From Yoonia maritima (GTDB lineage: Bacteria; Pseudomonadota; Alphaproteobacteria; Rhodobacterales; Rhodobacteraceae), in assembly GCF_002933395.1 (NCBI RefSeq), contig NZ_PKFN01000007.1:924167-988166 (forward strand): 64,000 nucleotides of DNA. Reading direction: 5' to 3'. Made by a program: the position numbers and the translations under genes. This document shows, one piece after another, positions 48,546 through 56,792 of the stretch. Within the stretch, counting starts at the first letter, position 1. The number at the start of each line of letters is the position of its first letter. The notes under the pieces were generated by a model. That model was not told where the DNA came from. It saw nothing but the letters and a program-made list of their open reading frames with translations, and ran no database searches.

Positions 48546-50012
48546 TCACTTCACGATGATCTCCGGCCCCATAAAGAGCGTGGGGAGATAGGTGGAAATC
48601 GCGGGAACGTAGGTCACGATGATCAGGAACACGAACAAGACAGCCAAGAATGGCAGCGCTGCGCGTACGACTGACATCAACGGCATACCAGCCACGCCAG
48701 AGGTCACGAATAGGTTCAGACCGACAGGCGGCGTGATCATCCCGATTTCCATGTTCACAACCATGATGATGCCAAGGTGGATTGGATCAATGCCCAACTG
48801 GATCGCGATTGGGAACACCAACGGTGCTACGATCACGATCAGGCCTGATGGTTCCATGAATTGACCACCGATCAGCAAGATCACGTTGACCATGATCAAG
48901 AAGGTAATCGGGCCCAACCCAGCGCTTAGCATCATGTCAGCGATGTGCTGCGGGATTTGCTCATCCGTTAACACGTGCTTTAGCAACAGTGCGTTGGCGA
49001 TGATGAACATCAGCGTGACGGTCAGCTTACCGCCTTCGAACACTGTCTGACGCGTGTCCTTGTGAAAGAAGGCTGTGATCAGCGCCCAAGGCTTTTGGAT
49101 CAGGCTGCTGCGCTTGCTCGCCTCTGGCGATGCAGACCCAACCGGCAAGCTGCCATCTGGTTCACGTGACGCAAGTGGCCCCATGTCGCGGTAGATAAAG
49201 CATGCGACGATAAAGGCGTAGACAGCAGCGACCGCGGCGGCCTCTGTTGGGGTAAACGCACCCCCCTTCCAATAGAACAGGCTCGCGCCTTCCTCAAAGC
49301 GGACCCAAGGGTGGCCATAAATACCGCCCATGATGATCACGATCAGCAGCAACCCCCAACCCGCATCGCGGAAACTGGCCCAGATTTCGCCCCAGCCCAG
49401 CCATTCGCCTTTAGGCATGTTTTTGATACGCGCCATGACATAAATGGTGATCATCAACATCACGCCAGCCATGATACCCGGAATAACACCGGCCAAGAAC
49501 ATACGACCAACAGACACGTCTGTCGCAGATGCGTAGACGACCATCACGATTGACGGCGGGATCAGAATACCAAGCGTACCAGCGTTACAGATAACGCCTG
49601 CTGCGAATTCCTTGGTGTAGCCAACCTGACGCATCGCTGCGATCACGATTGTACCGATGGCAACAACAGTCGCGGGCGAAGACCCCGACAACGCGGCAAA
49701 CATCATACACGCAAACACACCCGCGATTGCCAGACCACCTTGCAGGTGACCAACGCAGGCAATCGAAAACCGGATGATCCGTTTCGCCACACCACCCGTA
49801 GACATAAACGACGACGCGAGGATAAAGAACGGAATAGCCAACAGCGTATAGTGCCCCGCCATCGCCTGATAAAGCGACTGCGCGACCGACGCGAGAGACG
49901 TATCCGAGAAAAGAAGCTGGAACATGATCGACGAAAAGCCGAGCGCCACAGCAATCGGCACACCAAGCATCAGCAGGCCGATTATCATAATAAAGAGAAG
50001 TGCGACTTCCAT
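48546..50012 (-). CDS. dctM: TRAP transporter large permease
   Basis: The 488-residue transport subunit of a tripartite ATP-independent periplasmic system, with a large number of membrane segments. Signature stretches are GVPIAVALGFSS, MFAALSGSSPATVVAIG and GQFMEPSGLIVIVAP. It couples Na+ or H+ gradients to solute uptake. A cytoplasmic loop of about 50 residues (REPDGSLPVGSASPEASKR) is somewhat longer than usual. Four bases follow dctQ. Confidence 0.94.
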   Translation of the reverse strand: MEVALLFIMIIGLLMLGVPIAVALGFSSIMFQLLFSDTSLASVAQSLYQAMAGHYTLLAIPFFILASSFMSTGGVAKRIIRFSIACVGHLQGGLAIAGVFACMMFAALSGSSPATVVAIGTIVIAAMRQVGYTKEFAAGVICNAGTLGILIPPSIVMVVYASATDVSVGRMFLAGVIPGIMAGVMLMITIYVMARIKNMPKGEWLGWGEIWASFRDAGWGLLLIVIIMGGIYGHPWVRFEEGASLFYWKGGAFTPTEAAAVAAVYAFIVACFIYRDMGPLASREPDGSLPVGSASPEASKRSSLIQKPWALITAFFHKDTRQTVFEGGKLTVTLMFIIANALLLKHVLTDEQIPQHIADMMLSAGLGPITFLIMVNVILLIGGQFMEPSGLIVIVAPLVFPIAIQLGIDPIHLGIIMVVNMEIGMITPPVGLNLFVTSGVAGMPLMSVVRAALPFLAVLFVFLIIVTYVPAISTYLPTLFMGPEIIVK

Positions 50013-50016
50013 GGTC

Positions 50017-50697
50017 TTAGTCTTCCTTGTTCAGGGCGGCCGCTTGTTCGACGGCTTCTTCGGCTTCGTGGCTGACGATCAGTGATCCTTCACCAGCGCG
50101 GATGATGCGCACGGTTGCTTCGATCACACGGATCACCATCAGCAAAACGCCAAACGGTAGAATGAAATACGGGATAAAGCGGGGCAGTTTTTCATAGGTC
50201 TCGCCCATGTTAAACGTCGCTTCCAACCAGCCCTGTAGGAAGGGAATTGGGACCTGCTCTGTCTCGTACCAACCTTGGTCACGACTATTGGCGAACCCGG
50301 TTGGGAACCAGTGTCCCGACGTGGCGTTAAAACCCGCAAACGGTGCCCAATAATCCCAAGCGCCCTTCATCAGCAGCAGAACATATACCAGCGTAACGCC
50401 TGCACCGATCAACGCCATTGCAAACTGAACGGGTTTTCCGACCAGCGTGATAAGGGCATCAACGCCCAAATGCATCGTGACCTTAAAGCCATAGGAAATC
50501 CCAAAGATCACCAGCCATGCGAACAAGATCAGGGTCAGCTCTAACCCCCAGATCAGTTGTGAATTGAATACGTAACGCAATACCACATTGGTAAACGTCA
50601 CAAGCGTCATGAGCCCAAGCAGAAGAGCAATCACCGTCTCTTCTATTTCGTGGATCACGCGCGATACCGGCCCAGAGGGCGTGTATTTAGATGCCAT
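50017..50697 (-). CDS. dctQ: TRAP transporter small permease
   Basis: A 226-residue four-helix membrane subunit of the TRAP system, with HEIEETVIALLLGLMTLVTF as first helix and a long periplasmic insertion (about 115-170, NATSGHWFPTGFANSRDQG). This insertion makes it longer than average DctQ (about 160-180). It lies between dctP and dctM. Confidence 0.9.
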   Translation of the reverse strand: MASKYTPSGPVSRVIHEIEETVIALLLGLMTLVTFTNVVLRYVFNSQLIWGLELTLILFAWLVIFGISYGFKVTMHLGVDALITLVGKPVQFAMALIGAGVTLVYVLLLMKGAWDYWAPFAGFNATSGHWFPTGFANSRDQGWYETEQVPIPFLQGWLEATFNMGETYEKLPRFIPYFILPFGVLLMVIRVIEATVRIIRAGEGSLIVSHEAEEAVEQAAALNKED

Positions 50698-50728
50698 GAT
50701 ATGTCCCCTACATCGCTGGATGTAAAAA

Positions 50729-50752
50729 CGGCGGGCACATTTGCGCCCGCCG
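50729..50752 (-). terminator. Intercistronic hairpin between dctP and dctQ
   Basis: CGGCGGGC pairs with GCCCGCCG, and on the minus strand TTTTT follows. It lies 40 bases after the dctP stop inside the operon. It probably works as a partial terminator or mRNA stabiliser that keeps the binding protein in excess over the permease. Confidence 0.75.
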
Positions 50753-50791
50753 GATTGGTGTCAGGGCCAGCCCGACCCGGCCCTGATCAAC

Positions 50792-51808
50792 TTAGTTTAC
50801 GACAGAAGCGTTGATTGCTTGTGCGGCGTCGATGTTTTCTTGGCCCACATCGTCAAGGAACTGTGTCCAAACTGGCTGCATTACCGCAACCCACTCGGCG
50901 CGCTGCTCAGCAGACAATTCGCGGATCACACCGCCCGCATCCAAAACAGCCTGACGGTTGTTCGCATCAACTTCACCAACAGCCGCGTTACGCTCTGCAG
51001 TGACTTCAAGGAAGATTTCCATGAAATCATCGCGGACTTCTGCGTCTAGGCTGTCGAGCCAATCAACGGAAGCAACAACAAGGTAATCCAACACACCATG
51101 GTTGGTTTCTGTTGTACCATCTTGAACTTCAAAGAACTTTTGGCCGTAGATGTTGGACCAAGTGTTTTCCTGACCATCAACAACACCCGTTTGCAGAGCA
51201 CCGTAAACTTCAGAGAACGACATTGGCTGCGGTGATGCACCCAGTGCTTCCATTTGCGCGACCAGCACGTCAGATGTCTGGACGCGGAACTTCAGACCTT
51301 CAGCATCAGAAGGCGCATTCAACGGAACGTTGGCCGAGAACTGCTTCATGCCGTTATGCCAGAAACCAAGCCCTTGCAGACCACGACGCTGCATTGAATC
51401 CATCATGGCCTGACCCGTTTCAGACGCTTGGAACGCATCAACCGCGTCCATGTTCACGAACATGAATGGCAGATCGAAGATACGGAACTGTTTAGTGAAT
51501 GTTTCGAACTTTGACAGTGAAGGAGACGCCAATTGAACGTCACCCTGAAGCATCGCTTCAAGAACTTGGTCATCATTGTACAGTGTCGAGTTCGGGAAAA
51601 CTTCCATGCACATTGTGCCGTCCATCTCAGCGTTTACACGCTCAGCCAAAAGTGTCGCTGCGATGCCTTTTGGGTGACGGTCAGTGTTTGTCACGTGGCT
51701 GAACTTAACGACGATTTCACCGTCGTCACAGCCCATTGTGTCGGCTTGTGCTGATGTTGCGATAACAGACATCGCAGCCAATACGGCTGCGGATTTCAAA
51801 AAGGTCAT
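50792..51808 (-). CDS. dctP: TRAP transporter substrate-binding protein (C4-dicarboxylate type)
   Basis: A 338-residue periplasmic binding protein with signal peptide (FLKSAAVLAAMSVIATSAQA). Hallmarks of DctP are KFSHVTNTDRHPKGIAA, FPNSTLYNDDQVLEA, the arginine-bearing GLKFRVQTSDVLVAQME and QENTWSNIYG. The genes next to it encode a DctB/DctD-like two-component pair, which supports a dicarboxylate substrate, although the exact ligand is not certain. Confidence 0.93.
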   Translation of the reverse strand: MTFLKSAAVLAAMSVIATSAQADTMGCDDGEIVVKFSHVTNTDRHPKGIAATLLAERVNAEMDGTMCMEVFPNSTLYNDDQVLEAMLQGDVQLASPSLSKFETFTKQFRIFDLPFMFVNMDAVDAFQASETGQAMMDSMQRRGLQGLGFWHNGMKQFSANVPLNAPSDAEGLKFRVQTSDVLVAQMEALGASPQPMSFSEVYGALQTGVVDGQENTWSNIYGQKFFEVQDGTTETNHGVLDYLVVASVDWLDSLDAEVRDDFMEIFLEVTAERNAAVGEVDANNRQAVLDAGGVIRELSAEQRAEWVAVMQPVWTQFLDDVGQENIDAAQAINASVVN

Positions 51809-51979
51809 ATTTTCTCCTCCCTAGAGAATTCCAGTGGCCCTGCATATTCCGGGCGCGCCACTGAAACAAATATTGCAGCGCCGTGTGCGACAAGCACCTT
51901 TTACCCCCACATACGGTATGGCGCTTAACTTACTGATATTAATTACTTTATAATATATTTAACACGTTACACTCTAGGC

Positions 51980-52031
51980 GTGTGGCGGTTTTCCACACAC
52001 CAAATCCTACCCATGTGCGAAATTCCACACA
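51980..52031. promoter_or_regulatory. Paired inverted repeats upstream of dctP
   Basis: Site A: GTGTGG (51980-51985), seven bases, CCACAC (51993-51998). Site B: TGTGCGAAATTCCACACA (52014-52031). The 9-mer TTCCACACA occurs in both, exactly 32 bases apart (three helical turns), on the same face of the DNA. They are 170-225 bases before dctP, a position typical for an upstream activating sequence, and DctD sites in rhizobia are also TGTGCGG-type palindromes. No convincing -24/-12 promoter was found. Confidence 0.55.
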
Positions 52032-52055
52032 GGTTTGCGCTAACAAATGAGAATC

Positions 52056-53285
52056 CTAATTCACCCGATAATCTTCTGCACGAAGGCCATGCTTGGTAAG
52101 CTTATCATAAAAGGTTTTTCGCGGAAGTTGCAGCTCCCTTGCAACCTCTGTCGCGCGGCCATTGTGTCGTTGCAGGGCAGCGATCAACAACGAACGTTCC
52201 ACTTGGGCCATCTGTGCGACAAGACCACCAGCAACCTGCGTATCTTCCTCATCAAGGCCCAGCGCAAAGCGCATAGCGACATTCATCAGTGCACGCGCGT
52301 TACCCGGCCAATCTTGTGCCATAAGGCGCGCGGTCAGGTCCGCTGTGATTTCTGGCGGGGCAAGGTTGGCTTGCTCACAGGCCAAAAGCACATAGTGCTG
52401 GAACAGCACCGGAATATCCTCTGGGCGCTCGCGTAAAGGCGGGATTCGCACGCGCATCAGATCAAGCCGATAAAACAATTCCGGGTTAAATCGCCCTGCC
52501 CCCATAGCATCCTGCAGGTTCCGCGTCGTTCCGGCCAAAACCCGCGCGACGCCACCCTCCTCAAGCCGATCCAATAATAACAACTGCATGGCCGGGCTAA
52601 GACCGGTAATCTCGTCTAAATAAAGCGTGCCATCTAAGGCATCATTAAACGCTTCTGTCAGCCCGCCTGCATCCAAGGATGACGCAGCGCGCTTCATGAA
52701 TGGCCGCGCAGCCGCCGCAGAAAGAAGATGTATCACCTCGGCCATCTTAGGCGTCCCGGATCCCGGCTCTCCCATGATCAATGCCTCGGTCCCTGCACGC
52801 GCCGCAGCGCGCGCCTGATTGCGCAGATCGTCTGATAACTTAGAGCGGCCAACCAGCATACGTGACGCGGCATCACCTGCCTCAAGCTCTGACTTAAGGC
52901 GTCTATTTTCTAGAACGAGCCCACGCGCCCTAAGCGCCCTTTCAACCACGGCAACAAAATCCTGCGGTGCACATGGTTTCTCAAGAAAGTCATAAGCGCC
53001 TGCTGACATCGCCCGAACCGCCATCGGAATATCGGCTTCTCCTGTCAGTAGAATGACAGGAAGTTCGGGATCAATATCACGCACGTAATCAAGCAAATGG
53101 AACCCATCGCGACCAGGCATGCGAATATCAGACACGATGACCCCCTCGAAACTGCGGGTCATGTGGTCTTTCGCCTCAACAAAAGATCCAGATAATGTCG
53201 GTGTCAAATCCGCCAGCTCAAGCGTCTGCCCCAAGGCTTCGCGGATATCGCGGTCATCATCCACCAGTAAAACACGTTTGGTCAT
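52056..53285 (-). CDS. dctD: DctD-like response regulator with defective AAA+ domain
   Basis: A 409-residue NtrC-type response regulator. The receiver domain is sound (acidic pair Asp9/Asp10, phospho-acceptor Asp53, Lys103). In the central AAA+ domain the Walker A reads GEPGSGTPK (172-180): the invariant Lys is replaced by Thr. The region that should carry the sigma-54-contacting GAFTGA loop is missing and the domain is shortened; Walker B LYLDE remains. The C-terminal Fis-type HTH (NGRATEVARELQLPRKTFYDKL) is intact. It may therefore work without ATP hydrolysis and without sigma-54, as GAFTGA-lacking NtrC of Rhodobacter does. It overlaps dctB by four bases. Confidence 0.87.
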   Translation of the reverse strand: MTKRVLLVDDDRDIREALGQTLELADLTPTLSGSFVEAKDHMTRSFEGVIVSDIRMPGRDGFHLLDYVRDIDPELPVILLTGEADIPMAVRAMSAGAYDFLEKPCAPQDFVAVVERALRARGLVLENRRLKSELEAGDAASRMLVGRSKLSDDLRNQARAAARAGTEALIMGEPGSGTPKMAEVIHLLSAAAARPFMKRAASSLDAGGLTEAFNDALDGTLYLDEITGLSPAMQLLLLDRLEEGGVARVLAGTTRNLQDAMGAGRFNPELFYRLDLMRVRIPPLRERPEDIPVLFQHYVLLACEQANLAPPEITADLTARLMAQDWPGNARALMNVAMRFALGLDEEDTQVAGGLVAQMAQVERSLLIAALQRHNGRATEVARELQLPRKTFYDKLTKHGLRAEDYRVN

Positions 53286-55051
53286 GTGACAGCCTCTTGC
53301 GCAACAGAATCCAGCTCGATGGTAAACACAGCACCACCATCAGGGTGATTACGCCCCCGGATCATTCCACCAAAGCTTTGCACCAAGCCGTAGGAAATGG
53401 ACAGCCCCAAGCCCATACCTTCGGCCGCACCAACGGCCTTTGTCGTGTAAAATGGATCAAATATCTTTTCGGGCTCTGCAATACCGGGGCCGGTGTCGCG
53501 CACAGACACAGTCGTACGCGCGCTATGCTGTTCAAGCGTAATTGTCACCTGCTTGGGGTCGCTTCCTTCCATCGCATCCATACCATTAGAAACAAGGTTC
53601 AAAATAACTTGCTGCAACCTGACTTCTCCGCCTCTTACAATCATTGGCACATGCGGACGGTCCCATATGACGGCGATACCGTCCTGTACGGAACGCGGCG
53701 CAGTAATCTCAAGCACTGCATCAATCGCGGCAACAATATCTACATCCTTTGGCGGCTCATCCTCTTGGCGGGCAAAAGCACGCAGATTGCTAATAATCCG
53801 CCCCATACGGCGCGCAAGCTCGGATATCCGGCCAAGGTTTTGACCTGCAACTTCTGGCTTACCGCGTTCAATGAACCCTTGGGCATTCTCGGCAAACGAT
53901 CTAATTGCCGTGAGCGGCTGATTTAGCTCATGACTAATCCCCGCAGACATCTGGCCCAACGCGGTCAGCTTTCCTGCCTGCACAAGATCATCTTGAGCCT
54001 TTTGCAAACGCGCCTCTGCGGCTGTACGTTCGGCTACCTCGCGCCGCAAATCAGCATTCACAGCACGTAGTTCAGCAGTACGGTCGTTCACGCGCGCCTC
54101 TAACCTTGTGTTTAGGGCGGCAAGCGTCCTGCGTCTTTGCGTGGCAATGAATAGCATCAAACCAAAAGTCAGACACACGGCCGCCGCCACAGCAGCCTGC
54201 AGCGACGCAAGCTTGCGCGCCGGAGCAACATTAACCAACACTTCACCCGTCATTCCCACAACCGGCAAATCCAACGCCAAATGCAAGGCGCGATCAGGAA
54301 CATAACGTCCCCCATCCACCTGCCAGATATCAAACTCGCGGATGGGTTCTGCGGTGTACGCAACAAAAGGCGCCAGCCGCTCAACAGGATAGCTACTTTG
54401 CCCGGCAAGCATTTCACCCTTTGCACGAAACACAAGCTCTGACCTATTCGACAAGAACACGACACCCTGCGCGTCGGTAAAAAATAACGCTGGACGCGCG
54501 CCACGCCATGCAGCCTCGACAGCCTCCACATCCGCATAAACCAATAACGCCCCGACAACGGGACCAGCATCCGAAAATACAGGTGCGGCAAAGACAAAAG
54601 CGCGGCGACCGTAGGCCTCACTATACAGATGATGAAAGCCCAGCGCGCCATCCATGGCACGCAACAGATAACGACGGCCGCTATGATCGACATTTGGCGC
54701 ACCTTGGGTTGCAATGATCATGTCACCATCCGGGGCAACCAGCATAATATCCAACGCACCCGTCTTATCCGCGATTTCCTGCAATACGGGCTGCACCGAC
54801 GCCGCATCACTGTCACCCGATACAACGGACCGCACCTGGGGATGATCCGAGGTCAGCACCGCCAATTCACGAAACCGCTGCAATTCCCCGGTCAGACTAT
54901 CCGACGCTAGCGCAAGGTCAGCACGCGCACGCTGCTCTAACGGGCCCAAAGCAGCAACGTAGCCATACCAATAGACGGCCCCAGCAAAGCCCAAAACAGC
55001 CACCAAAAATGCAGCAATCACCAATAGCCGAGGGCGAAGAAAACGTTCCAT
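53282..55051 (-). CDS. dctB: DctB-like sensor histidine kinase
   Basis: A 589-residue membrane kinase. Two transmembrane segments (about 8-28 and 284-303) flank a periplasmic sensor of the double-PAS (Cache) type. A coiled coil follows (NTRLEARVNDRTAELRAVNA). The phospho-acceptor His is in GISHELNQPLTAIRSFAENA, and the ATPase domain has NLVSNGMDAME, DTGPGI and GMGLGLSISYG. It probably senses C4-dicarboxylates and phosphorylates the regulator encoded downstream. Confidence 0.93.
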   Translation of the reverse strand: MERFLRPRLLVIAAFLVAVLGFAGAVYWYGYVAALGPLEQRARADLALASDSLTGELQRFRELAVLTSDHPQVRSVVSGDSDAASVQPVLQEIADKTGALDIMLVAPDGDMIIATQGAPNVDHSGRRYLLRAMDGALGFHHLYSEAYGRRAFVFAAPVFSDAGPVVGALLVYADVEAVEAAWRGARPALFFTDAQGVVFLSNRSELVFRAKGEMLAGQSSYPVERLAPFVAYTAEPIREFDIWQVDGGRYVPDRALHLALDLPVVGMTGEVLVNVAPARKLASLQAAVAAAVCLTFGLMLFIATQRRRTLAALNTRLEARVNDRTAELRAVNADLRREVAERTAAEARLQKAQDDLVQAGKLTALGQMSAGISHELNQPLTAIRSFAENAQGFIERGKPEVAGQNLGRISELARRMGRIISNLRAFARQEDEPPKDVDIVAAIDAVLEITAPRSVQDGIAVIWDRPHVPMIVRGGEVRLQQVILNLVSNGMDAMEGSDPKQVTITLEQHSARTTVSVRDTGPGIAEPEKIFDPFYTTKAVGAAEGMGLGLSISYGLVQSFGGMIRGRNHPDGGAVFTIELDSVAQEAVT

Positions 55052-55080
55052 AGATCACAACTTACCGACGCGCACTTGCA

Positions 55081-56274
55081 ATGGCCAGACAGGCGCGTCA
55101 AACCTGCCATATGCAACGCTTTTCTCAGTCCCCAACGGACCCCGCCTTTTTCCAAAACCCCTACCCGTTTTATGACCGTGCCCGCGCCGGCGGAGATTTC
55201 TTTTGGTGGGACGAATACGACATGGCCTGCGCCGTTTCGCACAGCGCCGTGCACGCGGTCCTACGTAATCGGAAAATGGGGCGCGAATGCCCACCCGAAC
55301 TGGCACCTGACATCCCAAAGGCGCTCCAACCATTCTACGATGTCGAAGCCCACTCCATGCTGGAACTCGAACCACCCAAACACACGCGCCTGCGGTCTCT
55401 GGTCCTACGCGCGTTCACCAGCCGGACCATCGCAGCACTCGCACCCGATATCACCCAACTTTGCCACGACCTGATCGACAAATTCCCATCCGAGCCCTTC
55501 GATCTACTCACCGCCTACGCACAACCCGTCCCCGTGGTCGTGATCTCGCGGCTGCTAGGCGTCCCCGAAGACCGGTCCGACGACCTCCTACGCTGGTCCA
55601 ACGCGATGGTCTCCATGTACCAAGCCCGACGCACCCCCGAGATCGAATCCGCCGCAATCGCTGCCACCAACGACTTTACCGCCTTTATGCGCGGCTACAT
55701 CAATGAGCGGCGCAAATCCCCGACCGACGACCTGATCTCGACCCTGATCGCGGCCGAAGAAGACGGTGAAAAACTGTCAGAGGATGAATTGATCACGACC
55801 TGCATCCTGCTTCTCAACGCGGGACACGAGGCCACGGTGCACACACTAGGTAACGGGGTAAAAACGCTTCTCGAACGCAATATCCGTCAAATTACAGACC
55901 CCTGCGTCGAGGAAATCATCCGCTTCGATCCCCCGCTGCACATGTTCACACGCTGGGTCTACGAAGACGTGACGATCGGCGACCAGTCCTTCAAACGCGG
56001 CGACCAAATCGCCTGCCTACTTGGCGCCGGAAACCGAGACCCTCTCGCCTACGACGCCCCCAACACATTCGATCCTGCGCGCAAAGGCCCCCAAAACACC
56101 AGCTTCGGCGGCGGCATCCACTTCTGCGTCGGCGCACCACTCGCGCGGCTCGAACTTAACATCGCACTCAAAGTGCTATTCGAGCGCCGCCCTAACCTGC
56201 AACTGGCCGACGCTCCGCAATACGGAGATGTATTTCACTTTCATGGCTTGGAACGGTTGATGGTAGAAGCGTGA
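55081..56274 (+). CDS. Cytochrome P450
   Basis: A 397-residue soluble bacterial P450. The haem Cys is at about 349 in FGGGIHFCVGAPLA, the I-helix has NAGHEATVHT and the K-helix ExxR is EEIIR. An ATG at 55111 (MQRFSQSPTDPAFF) may be the true start, because homologues begin near there; neither has a clear ribosome site. It is divergent from dctB with a 29-base gap. The substrate is unknown. No ferredoxin or ferredoxin reductase is nearby. Confidence 0.92.
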   Translation: MARQARQTCHMQRFSQSPTDPAFFQNPYPFYDRARAGGDFFWWDEYDMACAVSHSAVHAVLRNRKMGRECPPELAPDIPKALQPFYDVEAHSMLELEPPKHTRLRSLVLRAFTSRTIAALAPDITQLCHDLIDKFPSEPFDLLTAYAQPVPVVVISRLLGVPEDRSDDLLRWSNAMVSMYQARRTPEIESAAIAATNDFTAFMRGYINERRKSPTDDLISTLIAAEEDGEKLSEDELITTCILLLNAGHEATVHTLGNGVKTLLERNIRQITDPCVEEIIRFDPPLHMFTRWVYEDVTIGDQSFKRGDQIACLLGAGNRDPLAYDAPNTFDPARKGPQNTSFGGGIHFCVGAPLARLELNIALKVLFERRPNLQLADAPQYGDVFHFHGLERLMVEA

Positions 56275-56792
56275 GGCGGGCTGATCAAATAAGCAGCCAC
56301 TGAAGAAGCCCTAAGCTCTGTATCTCGGCGAAGGTCTGATTTGAGCCCATTTCGACGAATGCTGCGTAATCCGTGAATGGCCGTATTGTTGACCGAACCT
56401 CTTGATGGTTGAGCAGATCAGTCTCATCCAGTGGCGTAGTTTAACCCTGCCGTTGCGTGTTTCGTGAACAGCTTTTTCTAACTCGTCTATCGATGGAGCT
56501 ACGTTTTAGGGAGGCTTCCGCATTTCCGCAATCGTGGACGCTACGCCGCACACTCTTTGACATAACGACATCGAATAGTTCCATTCTCAGCCGTCGTTTA
56601 GTACCGTCCTTTGCAGACCCTGGAATGTGTTGGAAGTGCTGCCGATTTCAAAATCGGCCATTTATGAAACAACTAATAATGTAGACAGCGCACAGCGTGG
56701 GCGGTATGAACAGTAGCGGGTATTCTTCGCCAAACTAGAACTGACACCACTTTCCGCGTCATCGTTCACTCAATCGCGACAGAGGTTCCGAC
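56275..56792. other. Gene-poor stretch of 518 bases
   Basis: No convincing gene on either strand. A 75-codon open stretch at 56457-56684 (+) has unlikely composition (many Arg, Phe, Cys) and no ribosome site. The sequence may be debris of a lost element marking the left edge of the accessory region that follows. A promoter for the downstream operon should lie in its last 100 bases, but no clear box was recognised. Confidence 0.5.

Noticed and set aside
51809..51979. Sigma-54 promoter for dctP
   Set aside because: Several GG/GC pairs were tried on the minus strand, but none had the needed ten-base spacing of the -24/-12 elements.
56457..56684. 75-codon open frame in the gene-free stretch
   Set aside because: Unusual composition, no ribosome site and no family pattern; kept as part of the gene-poor stretch.
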